8,019 nt of DNA from an uncultured Ktedonobacteraceae bacterium (GTDB lineage: Bacteria; Chloroflexota; Ktedonobacteria; Ktedonobacterales; Ktedonobacteraceae). The notes beneath the pieces were generated by a model. The model was given only the letters and a program-made list of their open reading frames with translations, was not told the DNA's origin and did no database searches. The translations under genes and the position numbers were made by a program. This document shows positions 1-6,873 of the stretch, piece by piece. The stretch spans positions 1-8,019 of the forward strand of contig CATPCK010001005.1 in the NCBI GenBank assembly GCA_955652655.1. The letters run 5' to 3'. The first letter of the stretch is position 1. Each line of letters begins with the position of its first letter.

Positions 1-36
1 ACATGCTTAGTTTATCACAATGTAAACATCATATAA

Positions 37-95
37 TTTTTGTGCTGTTGTGGGAGTGGCAGCCGGCGGCTGCAAATCCCACAACAGCACAAAAA
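37..95. repeat. Nested inverted repeat (cruciform-like) downstream of the minus-strand sensor gene
   Basis: Positions 37-55 (TTTTTGTGCTGTTGTGGGA) are the exact reverse complement of 77-95. Inside lies a second perfect stem, GCAGCC (59-64) with GGCTGC (68-73) and a GGC loop, separated from the outer stem by three unpaired bases on each side. The element starts 57 bp past the stop of the minus-strand gene, so it could end that transcript. However, the T-run is in the 5' arm on both strands and no T-tract follows the stem, so it is not a classic intrinsic terminator. It may instead be a small palindromic mobile element or an mRNA 3'-end stabiliser. The structure is certain; the role is inferred. 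Confidence 0.8.
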
Positions 96-152
96 ATCTT
101 TGCGAAGCGCGCAGCGCTGAGGAATCAGAGAAACGTGCACAGCGGGTAAACG

Positions 153-1511
153 CTACTCGCTCAGCATCCGCTCACGCCGCCTCTCATACTGATAAGGTTG
201 GCGTAACCATAACGAAACATGGGTTGGCCGCATGGTTTCCTCAACGACTGCTACTAGCTGCTCGCTCAACTGCTCCAGGTCCACCTCGTTGCGCAGCGCG
301 GCACTGAAGACGGCAAGCGTGCGGGTCGCATCATACTTCTGGCGGTAGAAGCGGCGGTCAATGACCCTCTGGAAACGATGGCGCAATGGTTGGAACAAGG
401 CGGCGATTGCCAGCGTCGAGCCGACAACCGCTATGTCGCTCGTCTGGCTAATCAAGCCGCGCAGGAGGAATTGCAGCGCGAGCACGAGACCAACGTATAG
501 CAGCGCCAACGAGGCCGTGAGCATAGAGTAGACCAGTGTGCGGTTGATGAGGACATCAATATCCCATAACCGGGAGCGCAGCATAGCTATACCGATGGAG
601 AGCGGAAAGAGGAGCGTCAGAAAGGATTGGATCGCGAAAGTGAGCATCCATGCCAGCGCGCCCATGTGAAGGTTGAAGTACAATTCCAGGATAGCATAGA
701 CCACCACGATCTCGACGAGAGTCCCTCCAAGTCCTATAGCGATCCCGAAGACCACCCACTTCGTCTGTTGGCGCTCCAGTAGTGTGGATGCGCTCCGGTA
801 GCGGTAGACCTGCACTGCCACCTGGCTCGCTTCGAATCCCAAAAAGAGCGCGAAGCTGAGCAGTGAAGCGCTAAATTGCGCAGGGGGGAGGAAGATATCC
901 GCTGCCCAGTAGGCGATCATTGCGACCGCTATCCAGCGTATCCAACGCGGAACAAACTGTCCGCCTGGAAACAGGTAGAAAAAGAGGCCGAGACAAATCT
1001 CAGCAAGGAAATGCAAACTTTGAATCGGTAATGTCCAGGCTGGAGGAAGTGTATCCAGATTCACGCTATTGATTGCTAATGGGAACAGGACCAGCGTAAA
1101 GGAAGCCAGCAGTGCCATGCGATCATCCGACCTGCGCCAGAAGATCACTGTACCAATCGCGACGGAGACGAACAAAAAGACGAAGGTGAGCAGGATGCTG
1201 TACCCCGCGTAGAAGTCAAGCGAGAGTCCCACGGCCTGAAGATCCTGCACGCCAGCACTAGTCGTGAGCGGTCCACCGAGATCGGGGGGACTAGGTGAAT
1301 TGACAAGATGATGCAGCGAGTCAAAGTACGTCGGGATACTGGCGAGGGTGAGTCCGAGGACCAGCACCACCACGACGACCCACGTGATCCGTGCAAAAAC
1401 AAGGCTGCTGCCTTGTAAGGACGTGTTTGCACTATGTGACGGATCGAGCTTCGCCTTCTCCTCTGAAAATGTCTGCCTTCGTCGCAAGACTTTTTCCTCC
1501 GTGTTCTCCAT
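153..1511 (-). CDS. Polytopic membrane protein, histidine-kinase-type sensor region without a kinase domain
   Basis: This 452-residue protein has about ten hydrophobic segments, near residues 38-62, 104-125, 133-150, 163-182, 191-210, 214-235, 253-277, 283-310, 328-350 and 357-373. Recognisable motifs in order are FPGGQFVPRW (181-190), ERQQTKW (246-252), INRT (322-325) and IDRRFYR (384-390), ending in HVSLWLR. These resemble the membrane sensing half of Chloroflexota signal-transduction histidine kinases. No H-box, N-box or G-box follows; the protein stops 15 residues after SLWLR, so signalling would need a partner. Its last third is close to the protein encoded at 5623-6849 (about 69% identity over 133 residues by hand count), while the first two-thirds are divergent. 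The start is uncertain: ATG at 1511 and an in-frame GTG at 1520 (three residues longer) both lack a clear Shine-Dalgarno. Function is unknown; membrane localisation is confident. Confidence 0.85.
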   Translation of the reverse strand: MENTEEKVLRRRQTFSEEKAKLDPSHSANTSLQGSSLVFARITWVVVVVLVLGLTLASIPTYFDSLHHLVNSPSPPDLGGPLTTSAGVQDLQAVGLSLDFYAGYSILLTFVFLFVSVAIGTVIFWRRSDDRMALLASFTLVLFPLAINSVNLDTLPPAWTLPIQSLHFLAEICLGLFFYLFPGGQFVPRWIRWIAVAMIAYWAADIFLPPAQFSASLLSFALFLGFEASQVAVQVYRYRSASTLLERQQTKWVVFGIAIGLGGTLVEIVVVYAILELYFNLHMGALAWMLTFAIQSFLTLLFPLSIGIAMLRSRLWDIDVLINRTLVYSMLTASLALLYVGLVLALQFLLRGLISQTSDIAVVGSTLAIAALFQPLRHRFQRVIDRRFYRQKYDATRTLAVFSAALRNEVDLEQLSEQLVAVVEETMRPTHVSLWLRQPYQYERRRERMLSE

Positions 1512-1743
1512 GCAAGCCACACATCAAACGCTGAAACGTGAAGACCAGGTAGTGTGAATGGTAACTTCTTGCACTCATATATTATCATACGCCCGTCTCG
1601 AAAACGTTACGACAAGTGTTAATACCATGAAAGAGAACCCATTTCCCGCTGCTGACATAACTGCTATCAAGTATGCTAAAATAGCTGTATTGATCGTCCC
1701 ACGGCAGCACATAGGGCAAAAAGACATCAACCAGGAGGTCGCA
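1512..1743. promoter_or_regulatory. Divergent intergenic promoter region
   Basis: This gap separates the minus-strand sensor gene from the plus-strand acyl-CoA dehydrogenase gene, so promoters for both should lie here. On the plus strand, TGCTAAAAT at 1674-1682 resembles an extended -10 element, with CTGACA at 1652-1657 as a possible -35 at a long 19-bp spacing. On the minus strand, the AT-rich GTATGATAAT (1581-1590 read in reverse) could serve as the -10 region, about 70 bp before the sensor start. An open frame continues upstream from the dehydrogenase start to 1558, but it looks non-coding. Promoter calls are by eye only. Confidence 0.35.
1733..1739 (+). promoter_or_regulatory. Strong Shine-Dalgarno fixing the acyl-CoA dehydrogenase start
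   Basis: AGGAGGT lies just before ATG 1744, leaving only four or five bases of spacing. It selects this ATG over the upstream in-frame ATG at 1558, which would add 62 residues unlike any acyl-CoA dehydrogenase N-terminus. Confidence 0.85.
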
Positions 1744-2913
1744 ATGGATTTCTCCCTCACCGAAGAACAGAAAATGATTCAGCAGACCGTACGGCGTTTT
1801 GTAGATCGCGAACTCATGCCCCTCGAAAGCGAAGTCCTGCAATCCGAAGGCAAATATCCCACCGGTATTGAACCAGACCTGTATCATATCCTCCAGATGA
1901 AGGCCAGAGACCTGGGCTTCTGGGGCATCAACACGCCTGAGGAATATGGAGGCGCCAACCTGGGAGCCGTAATGACCGCCCTCATCGTCATGGAGATGGG
2001 CCGCACACTTGTCCCCTTCACCTTTGGCGGGGCAGCAGACAACATCCTCTATCAAGGCAACGAGCAACAGAAAGCTGAATATCTCATACCTACCATCGAG
2101 GGAACGCGCAAGTCCTGTTTCGCTCTCACCGAGCCAGGTGCTGGTTCAGACCCTTCCGCTATTCGCACCACCGCCGTCAAAGATGGCAATCACTGGGTCA
2201 TCAATGGGCAGAAAGTCTTTATCACCGGCGGCAACGAGGCCGATTTCGCCATGGTCTTCGCTGTCACCGACCGCAGCAAGCCACCCCAGAATGGTGGCGT
2301 GACCTGTTTCCTGGTCGATCGCTCAATGGGCTGGACATCGCGTCCTGTGCCAACCATGGGTGGGTGGTCCCCGGCCGAACTGTTCTTCGAGAACGTGCGC
2401 GTGCCAGAAGATCATATGCTGGGAGAGGTAGGTCAGGGCTTCTCGCTCGGCATGCAATGGATCGGCCAGGGTCGCTGGCTCATTGCCTCGCGCTGTGTCG
2501 GCACCGCCGAGCGCCTGCTGCAAATGGCTGTAGACTACTCCAGGCAGCGCGTCACCTTTGGCCAACCCATCGCCGACCGCCAGGCCATCCAGTGGATGCT
2601 CGCCGACTCCGCCACAGAAATCCAGGCCACGAAGTGGCTCGCCTTCCACGCCGCGTGGAAAGCCGACCAGGGACTGGAAAACCGCCACGAGGCCAGCATG
2701 GCCAAACTCTACGGCTCCAACATGGCCAATCGCGTCGTTGATCGCGTCATGCAGATCCACGGCGGCATGGGCTACACCCGCGAGATGCCCATCGAACGCT
2801 GGTACCGCGACCTGCGCGTCACCCGCATCTACGAAGGCACCGACGAAATCCAACATTTCATCATCGCCCGCGCCCTGCTCAAGGGATACGTCAAGATAGG
2901 CGCCTGGGACTAG
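1744..2913 (+). CDS. Acyl-CoA dehydrogenase (FAD-dependent)
   Basis: This 389-residue protein has the usual length and layout of the family. The N-terminus MDFSLTEEQKMIQQTVRRF is the typical helical start. Signature 1, LTEPGAGSD, begins at residue 128 and contributes to FAD and substrate binding. SRQRVTFGQPI follows in the C-terminal helical domain. Signature 2 runs from Q337 to D356 (QIHGGMGYTREMPIERWYRD), and YEGTDEIQ places a glutamate at 364, where medium- and short-chain acyl-CoA dehydrogenases carry the catalytic base. It should introduce an alpha,beta double bond into an acyl-CoA in the cytoplasm and pass electrons to electron-transfer flavoprotein. Chain-length or branched-chain preference cannot be read from sequence. 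It appears monocistronic: the upstream neighbour is divergent and about 800 bp without a secure gene follows. No frameshift or missing key residue was seen. Confidence 0.96.
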   Translation: MDFSLTEEQKMIQQTVRRFVDRELMPLESEVLQSEGKYPTGIEPDLYHILQMKARDLGFWGINTPEEYGGANLGAVMTALIVMEMGRTLVPFTFGGAADNILYQGNEQQKAEYLIPTIEGTRKSCFALTEPGAGSDPSAIRTTAVKDGNHWVINGQKVFITGGNEADFAMVFAVTDRSKPPQNGGVTCFLVDRSMGWTSRPVPTMGGWSPAELFFENVRVPEDHMLGEVGQGFSLGMQWIGQGRWLIASRCVGTAERLLQMAVDYSRQRVTFGQPIADRQAIQWMLADSATEIQATKWLAFHAAWKADQGLENRHEASMAKLYGSNMANRVVDRVMQIHGGMGYTREMPIERWYRDLRVTRIYEGTDEIQHFIIARALLKGYVKIGAWD

Positions 2914-2933
2914 GTTTTCGTGTTCGCCAGTGT

Positions 2934-2990
2934 AAGCTGATGTCAATGAAAGTCAACCGTATTGCCTGTCAATTTGCCTGTCAGATGCGA
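2934..2990 (+). repeat. GTC repeat module, short-spacer variant (copy 1)
   Basis: Four GTC cores start at 2942, 2952, 2968 and 2980, giving spacings of 10, 16 and 12. The first pair reads TGTCAATGAAAGTCAACC and matches TGTCTACTGAAGTCTACC of the copy at 4568 in 14 of 18 positions. The second pair reads GCCTGTCAATTTGCCTGTCA, close to GCTGTCAGTTTTGCTGTCAG of that copy. The central spacer is 20 bp shorter than in the other three copies, about two helical turns. It lies directly after the acyl-CoA dehydrogenase stop codon. Confidence 0.6.
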
Positions 2991-3017
2991 GGGCAGACGT
3001 AGACGATAAGTATTCAG

Positions 3018-3067
3018 AACACCTTGGTTTAAAGTGTTGAGAAACACGAGCCGAGGTGTTTTGTTTA
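3018..3067 (+). terminator. Nested hairpin with T-rich tail, possible terminator of the acyl-CoA dehydrogenase gene
   Basis: The outer arms AACACCTTGG (3018-3027) and CCGAGGTGTT (3051-3060) pair with one mismatch. Inside, GTGTT (3034-3038) and AACAC (3043-3047) form a perfect stem capped by GAGA, a GNRA-type tetraloop. The outer stem is followed by TTGTTTA, giving a run of mostly T. It sits about 105 bp past the stop codon of the dehydrogenase gene in the right orientation. The tail is imperfect, so termination is likely but not certain. Confidence 0.45.
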
Positions 3068-3090
3068 GTTGAGAGGACATATTATTCTTT

Positions 3091-3102
3091 ATGGCAAGCC
3101 AT
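3091..3102. repeat. 12-bp palindromic repeat ATGGCAAGCCAT (copy 1 of 4)
   Basis: ATGGC and GCCAT are inverted around a two-base AA centre. The same 12-mer, or its reverse complement, recurs at 4683, 7473 and 7959 and was not seen inside any gene. Here it lies between the possible dehydrogenase terminator and a short open frame. Confidence 0.75.
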
Positions 3103-3109
3103 TATTAAG

Positions 3110-3211
3110 ATGAGCCTCAAGGAACTTACCCTTCAAAGACAAGAAATGCTGGTTAGTGGCGACTTGACAGGTATTGATCGGCTTCAAAGCCTGAAGATGA
3201 TTAAAATGTAG
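3110..3211 (+). CDS. Possible 33-residue small protein or gene-tail remnant
   Basis: The frame starts at ATG 3110, eight bases after the 12-bp palindrome, and encodes a polar, Leu- and Lys-rich peptide beginning MSLKELTLQRQEML and ending RLQSLKMIKM. The composition looks protein-like and helical. The frame is open upstream to 3041 with a possible GTG start at 3056. There is no Shine-Dalgarno and no recognised family. It may be the 3' end of a lost gene. Confidence is low. Confidence 0.15.
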   Translation: MSLKELTLQRQEMLVSGDLTGIDRLQSLKMIKM

Positions 3212-3707
3212 TTTTGCTCTTTTGTGAGATGTGAGACAGTATTTATCTACTTCACAATGCGACAGTATACGGTATTTGACCGAAATTGGGAATAGGTGTG
3301 GAGCGGCTTTAGCTTCTGTATTGCTCTCTAACCAACGATATATGAGTTGTTTTTACATCCTTGCATTTGCGGTGCATCTTTTTATTACTATGTGGGCATT
3401 TTCTCACTCCAAAAACCATAGCGCAAGAGGAAACAACAGGCTGAAATCAAAGACGACATAAAGGAAGAATATGCTAGGATTTCCCATACGCATGTCAGGG
3501 AAAGAGAGAGCTAGCACAGGACTTGTTGCCTTTTTCTAGTGAGTGTATACTTTGACGAGGAACGATCTCATGCCCCAACTGCTGTTGGCAGGGATACATC
3601 GGCTTTGAGATTGAGCGTCCGTAGCAAAGCTATGCTGAGGGTACAGCTAAGCAATAGCGTGCAGCATGAGCGCTCGTTGCCCTTATTGTCTCCATCGCAA
3701 TTTCGAG

Positions 3708-3712
3708 AAGGA
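3708..3712 (+). promoter_or_regulatory. Shine-Dalgarno deciding the TMEM175 homologue start
   Basis: AAGGA stands seven bases before ATG 3720. The alternative in-frame ATG at 3666 has no such motif, so translation most likely starts at 3720. Confidence 0.65.
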
Positions 3713-3719
3713 AAGCAAC

Positions 3720-4484
3720 ATGGTCCGCCACAAATTGCTAGAAAAACATGTGGGTCTCGACAGCGATTTTCGCTTGCGTGGCGAGGATGTCTCTCGTATT
3801 GAAGCCTTCAGTGATGCGGTCTTTGGGTTCTCCGTGACCTTGGTGGTAGTCTCACTGCAAGTGCCCACGACATTTGAGGAATTGCAGAACACCTTGCTGC
3901 GAGGATTTTTTTCCTTCGCCATTTGCTTTTCCATGCTTATGTGGGTCTGGTACGGACACTACCGCTTCTTTCGTCGCTACGACTTGCAAGATGGGTACAC
4001 CATCTTGCTGAATTCGGTCTTACTCTTTGTCATCCTCTTCTACATTTACCCCCTGAAGTTCCTCTTCACATTAATTACCAATGAGATTTTTTTTCATACT
4101 GCGATGAGTCAAGTCATCCAGGACCAACAGAGGCCCACATTACTGATGATCTACGGAGGTGGGTTTATCGCGGTCTACACGGTTTTTCTACTGCTCTATG
4201 TTCATGCTTATCGGAAACGGGAGGAGCTTGACCTGAACGAAGTCGAGGTACTCAGGACCAAATACAGTATGTTGTCCTTTTTGCTGGTGATAGGGATAGC
4301 ACTCACCTCGGTGCTCATAGCTGCTCTTGGTGGGGTGACGTATGTCGATTGGTCAGGCGGGGTCTATGGTTTCATCCTCCCTGTGATGTTTATCGGTGGC
4401 ATTGTATACAATAGGCGGAAAAGAGCATTGCAAAAGAAGCGGGTGACGAGAGGCGAGGCAGAGGCGAGAAAGAGTTCATTGTAG
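3720..4484 (+). CDS. TMEM175/DUF1211 family membrane protein, probable potassium channel
   Basis: This 254-residue protein carries the family signature R-x3-F-S-D at the start of the first membrane helix (R26, F30, S31, D32; RIEAFSDAVFGFSVTLVVV). Six hydrophobic segments follow, near residues 30-49, 61-85, 91-120, 140-165, 183-205 and 212-232, ending in a basic tail (RRKR, QKKR). Bacterial TMEM175 homologues of about this size assemble as tetramers and conduct K+ without the usual selectivity-filter sequence. A role as a K+ leak channel in the cytoplasmic membrane is therefore inferred from the family. Starting at ATG 3666 would add 18 residues. The gene stands alone, flanked on both sides by long repeat-bearing intergenic DNA, so its context says little about its role. 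Confidence 0.85.
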   Translation: MVRHKLLEKHVGLDSDFRLRGEDVSRIEAFSDAVFGFSVTLVVVSLQVPTTFEELQNTLLRGFFSFAICFSMLMWVWYGHYRFFRRYDLQDGYTILLNSVLLFVILFYIYPLKFLFTLITNEIFFHTAMSQVIQDQQRPTLLMIYGGGFIAVYTVFLLLYVHAYRKREELDLNEVEVLRTKYSMLSFLLVIGIALTSVLIAALGGVTYVDWSGGVYGFILPVMFIGGIVYNRRKRALQKKRVTRGEAEARKSSL

Positions 4485-4567
4485 CAGGGAACAAGGAGAA
4501 GATTATAACACACGCTTGTTGCGCCTCATAGGGTCTTGTTCGAGCGGCTCGGTGACGCTTGTTTCGC

Positions 4568-4640
4568 GCTATTTTGTCTACTGAAGTCTACCATTGTTCG
4601 TGGTTTTCTCTCGGCTTTGCTGTCAGTTTTGCTGTCAGCG
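4568..4640 (+). repeat. GTC repeat module (copy 2)
   Basis: Four GTC cores start at 4576, 4586, 4622 and 4634, giving spacings of 10, 36 and 12. The first half reads TTTTGTCTACTGAAGTCTAC and the second GCTGTCAGTTTTGCTGTCAG. The same spacing recurs exactly at 7603-7676 and 7818-7891. The module is followed 43 bp later by the 12-bp palindrome at 4683. Confidence 0.7.
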
Positions 4641-4682
4641 TTTTCCTCTTGGCTGCCCATTTGTGGTCCGTTTGGACTTCTA

Positions 4683-4694
4683 ATGGCTTGCCAT
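4683..4694. repeat. 12-bp palindromic repeat ATGGCTTGCCAT (copy 2 of 4)
   Basis: This is the reverse complement of the copy at 3091. The flanking A and T extend the inverted symmetry to 14 bp. It lies downstream of the GTC module at 4568-4640. Confidence 0.75.
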
Positions 4695-4820
4695 TGTAGG
4701 GCATATGTGTCCTGGGAGGCTTCACTCTATAAGTATAGGAAACAGATAGCTTCATGACCCGACGAATTGGCTTCTCAGGCTATTTCATACCATGTCCAAG
4801 GCATGAAGAGCAAGAAACTG

Positions 4821-4880
4821 TATTCTGTCTACTTTCTGTCTTGCTGCTGGTATTTTGTCCGTTTGTATCTGCCTTTGTCA
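4821..4880 (+). repeat. Degenerate GTC repeat cluster
   Basis: GTC or GTC-like cores occur at 4827, 4838, 4857, 4867 (ATC) and 4877, about every 10-11 bp apart from one 19-bp step. GGTATTTTGTCC at 4849-4860 resembles the GGTACATTTTTGT starts of the copies at 7603 and 7818. The 10/36/12 spacing is not kept, so this is a relative or a decayed copy. Confidence 0.4.
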
Positions 4881-5025
4881 ATGGCTTTTGGCCTGTAGAT
4901 GGTAAGGATGCCATACCAAATGCTATGTAATGGTGTATAGCAGAAAAGCTCGTAAGCCAGGTCTGGACTGAATTAAATACCTTCTCGCTGCACAACATTA
5001 CGCAACAATCGATATGGTATCTTAT

Positions 5026-5148
5026 CAGGGTTTCAGCCAAATGGTAAGGAAGACGCATGTTACATGAGAAAAGGGAATGTTTTGAGCTCGATGTCTAGAG
5101 GCGATTTTCATGTAACATGCGCCCTTTATCAAAATGGCTGAAACCCTG
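5026..5148. repeat. Long imperfect inverted repeat (stem-loop 1 upstream of the second sensor gene)
   Basis: CAGGGTTTCAGCCA (5026-5039) pairs perfectly with 5135-5148, and CGCATGTTACATGA (5054-5067) pairs perfectly with the complementary stretch ending at 5121. Between them, 5042-5049 can pair with 5123-5131 with one bulged T and one G-T pair, so nearly the whole 44-47-base arms can fold. The loop is about 32 bases. It could be a decayed miniature transposable element or the hairpin of an RNA; no coding frame explains it. Confidence 0.7.
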
Positions 5149-5241
5149 CTTATATATTAGGAATAGGGAAATTGCTGGTAGGGAAGAGGTGTTTTTGATC
5201 GTCTCAGTGGGTACCACTTGCCTGATTTTTAAGCTCTCCCC

Positions 5242-5343
5242 CACTTTGATATTGGTGGTGAATTCAACAATCGAGCGAGGACTATGCATAGAGAAGCTAG
5301 GAATCATGCACAGTTTTACAATTCGCCACCAATATCCAAAGTG
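5242..5343. repeat. Imperfect inverted repeat (stem-loop 2 upstream of the second sensor gene)
   Basis: CACTTTGATATTGGTGGTGAATT (5242-5264, here interrupted only for reference) pairs with 5320-5343. The arms differ by one extra C on the right and one T opposite G, which would still be a wobble pair in RNA. The 55-base loop contains a perfect 10-bp palindrome, CTATGCATAG, at 5282-5291. It follows stem-loop 1 by about 90 bp and precedes the sensor gene by 280 bp. Confidence 0.65.
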
Positions 5344-5542
5344 CGCCTGCTTGTTTACACCCTCTTGCACTGTGCCAAGAGTCTTTCTCAGCATGTTGAC
5401 CGTCTGTTGAGCAACGCTCACAAGTGAGTGCAAGGAAGACCGCATCCATAAGTCACTGAAGTTTGGGGCTAGTTCGTAACGCTTGCCGTAACGACTTCGT
5501 AGCAGCGGTGTGGTAAGATGGTATCGTGACAGGTGAGAACAT

Positions 5543-5555
5543 CTCCTCAGAGGAG
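5543..5555. promoter_or_regulatory. 13-bp palindrome, possible operator
   Basis: CTCCTC and GAGGAG are inverted around one A, 68 bp before the second sensor gene's ATG. The position suits a regulator site or a leader hairpin, but no partner protein is known and the site is short. Confidence 0.25.
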
Positions 5556-5609
5556 TCGCGTTGTCGTTGGCATTTCAGCCCCTAGCCTGTGAGTTGACCA
5601 GGAGAGCAC

Positions 5610-5615
5610 AAGGAG
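5610..5615 (+). promoter_or_regulatory. Shine-Dalgarno of the second sensor-like gene
   Basis: AAGGAG stands seven bases before ATG 5623, supporting this start. Confidence 0.75.
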
Positions 5616-5622
5616 CTTAGGT

Positions 5623-6849
5623 ATGGACCTCCAGCCTGTACCGACACTCAGCGCAGCGAGCGGTGAACAGCCTGAAGAAGCCAGTACACGGCTGTTTGGA
5701 CACTGGCTTGTCTTCGTTCGAGTCATCTGCATCCTCCTTGTTGCCTACACCCTCGGTTTCTTCGCCACCGGCCTTGTGATTGCATTTGCGCAACATCGGT
5801 CAATTTGCACTGGACTGACATGTGTCCTAACCATCCCTGAGGCACTGATCTATTTCGCGGTGGCTGCCCTGATCTTCTGGCACAAGTCTGACGAATGGAT
5901 GGCGCTGGAGGTTGCACTCATGCTCGTCCTGCTAGCTCCTCTCAGTACGCTCCCAAACGAGATTCTCAATCTCTTGGGCAGCATCCCGGTCATGCAGGCA
6001 CTCCTCGCTGTCTCGATTTACCTCGCGTTTGCATCCTTCCTGCTCTTCTGCTTCCTCTTTCCCAATGGCCGCTTCGTGCCACGTTGGGTGTCTTGGGTCG
6101 TCGCTGGCTATCTGCTCTGGTTCGCTAGCTTGCTCCTTGCGATCTTCTGGCTAGCTAGTTGGTTCAATAGCGACGCAGCTTGGTTGTTCCTTGTTATTTT
6201 GCCAGTATCTAGCCTGCCCTTGATCGTCATGCTTGCCCAGATCTATCGCTACCAGCAGATGTCTCGTCTCAGAGAGCGTCAGCAGTCCAGGTGGGCCATG
6301 GTAGGGACATTCATCGCCTTGTTGGGATTTTTTGTCTCCTTTCTCGCTTCTTTCTCCCCTTCCCCAGCTATCCTCCTGCTCGTTCCCCTCTCCATTGGCA
6401 TCGCCGTTCTCCGCAACAAGCTGTATAATATTGACGTGCTGATCAACCGCACGTTAATCTACGGCACCGTCACAGGCCTGCTCACCTTGGTCTACTTTAG
6501 CCTCGTCTTCGTGTTGCAGTTTCTCTTGCGTGGGCTCATCAGCCAAACGAACGATGTGGCCATTTTCGTCTCCACCCTGGCGGTTTTCGTCTTGTTCCAA
6601 CCCCTGCGCGGACGTATCCAGCAGGTCATTGATCGCCGCTTCTACCGACGGAAGTACGATGCAGCACGCACGTTGTCGGCCTTCAGTACCACCTTGCGTG
6701 GGGAAACCGACCTGACACGGCTGAGTGAGCAGTTGGTGGCAGTGGTCCAGGAGACGATGCAGCCAGCGCATGTCTCGCTGTGGCTCCGCCCGACTGAACA
6801 AGACAGAAAATACCCGGCGACCTGGATCAGCACTCCTCCTGTTCCCTGA
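5623..6849 (+). CDS. Polytopic membrane protein, kinase-less sensor paralogue
   Basis: This 408-residue protein has about ten hydrophobic segments, near residues 28-56, 68-86, 92-110, 123-146, 154-178, 184-205, 223-243, 248-264, 279-300 and 311-327. It shares the ordered motifs FPNGRFVPRW (146-155), ERQQSRW (218-224), INRT (274-277), IDRRFYR (336-342) and HVSLWLR (to 389) with the protein at 153-1511. Residues 257-389 are about 69% identical to that protein by hand count, whereas the N-terminal halves share mainly the motifs. It ends 19 residues after SLWLR, with no histidine kinase core. The cytosolic tail after the last span (about 328-408) should form the output helix. Membrane location is confident; ligand and partner are unknown. 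A broken small membrane protein frame follows 24 bp downstream and may have been its operon partner. Confidence 0.87.
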   Translation: MDLQPVPTLSAASGEQPEEASTRLFGHWLVFVRVICILLVAYTLGFFATGLVIAFAQHRSICTGLTCVLTIPEALIYFAVAALIFWHKSDEWMALEVALMLVLLAPLSTLPNEILNLLGSIPVMQALLAVSIYLAFASFLLFCFLFPNGRFVPRWVSWVVAGYLLWFASLLLAIFWLASWFNSDAAWLFLVILPVSSLPLIVMLAQIYRYQQMSRLRERQQSRWAMVGTFIALLGFFVSFLASFSPSPAILLLVPLSIGIAVLRNKLYNIDVLINRTLIYGTVTGLLTLVYFSLVFVLQFLLRGLISQTNDVAIFVSTLAVFVLFQPLRGRIQQVIDRRFYRRKYDAARTLSAFSTTLRGETDLTRLSEQLVAVVQETMQPAHVSLWLRPTEQDRKYPATWISTPPVP

Positions 6850-6861
6850 ACGTGGTGAAAA

Positions 6862-6865
6862 AAGG
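6862..6865 (+). promoter_or_regulatory. Shine-Dalgarno of the broken small membrane protein frame
   Basis: AAGG, within GAAAAAAGGT, stands eight bases before ATG 6874, only 12 bp after the stop of the sensor-like gene. It supports a real former gene start here. Confidence 0.4.
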
Positions 6866-6873
6866 TAGCTAGC

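Larger units (their letters stand above)
2914..3719. other. Long intergenic stretch with repeats and no secure gene
   Basis: The 806 bp between the dehydrogenase and the TMEM175 homologue hold a GTC repeat module (2934-2990), a nested hairpin (3018-3067) and a 12-bp palindrome (3091-3102). There are two weak open frames. One covers 3110-3211. The other covers 3231-3461, a possible 76-residue single-span protein with a hydrophobic stretch ILAFAVHLFITMWAF but no Shine-Dalgarno. No recognisable family is seen in either. The DNA is AT-richer than the flanking genes, and GACAGTAT appears twice (near 3234 and 3261) on the opposite strand sense to the TGTC modules. Confidence 0.6.
4485..5622. other. 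1.1-kb non-coding region with repeats and stem-loops
   Basis: No frame here reads like a protein. The region holds GTC modules (4568-4640 and a degenerate one at 4821-4880), a 12-bp palindrome (4683-4694), two long stem-loops (5026-5148, 5242-5343) and a 13-bp palindrome (5543-5555) upstream of the next gene. CGTAACG occurs twice near 5476-5493. A possible -10 TAAGAT (5514-5519) has no good -35. Open frames that cross these repeats are by-products of the repeats. Confidence 0.6.

Noticed and set aside
37..95. Intrinsic terminator of the minus-strand sensor gene
   Set aside because: The stem lacks a following T-tract on either strand; it is kept as an inverted repeat only.
1558..1743. 62-residue N-terminal extension of the acyl-CoA dehydrogenase
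   Set aside because: A strong AGGAGG and the family-typical N-terminus place the start at 1744; the extension overlaps likely promoter DNA and is unlike any known domain.
2323..2946. 207-residue minus-strand frame opposite the acyl-CoA dehydrogenase
   Set aside because: It is antisense to a well-conserved enzyme gene and its composition reflects the GC-rich codons of that gene.
3231..3461. 76-residue single-span protein
   Set aside because: There is a GTG start without a Shine-Dalgarno, mixed composition and no family; mentioned under the intergenic region only.
4536..4757. 73-residue hydrophobic open frame
   Set aside because: It is a translation of the GTC module and the 12-bp palindrome, with no ribosome site; the repeats explain its Leu/Ser-rich look.
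5095..5445. 116-residue minus-strand frame and the 97-residue plus-strand frame opposite it (5117-5410)
   Set aside because: Both run through the two stem-loops; neither resembles a family nor has a clear start signal.
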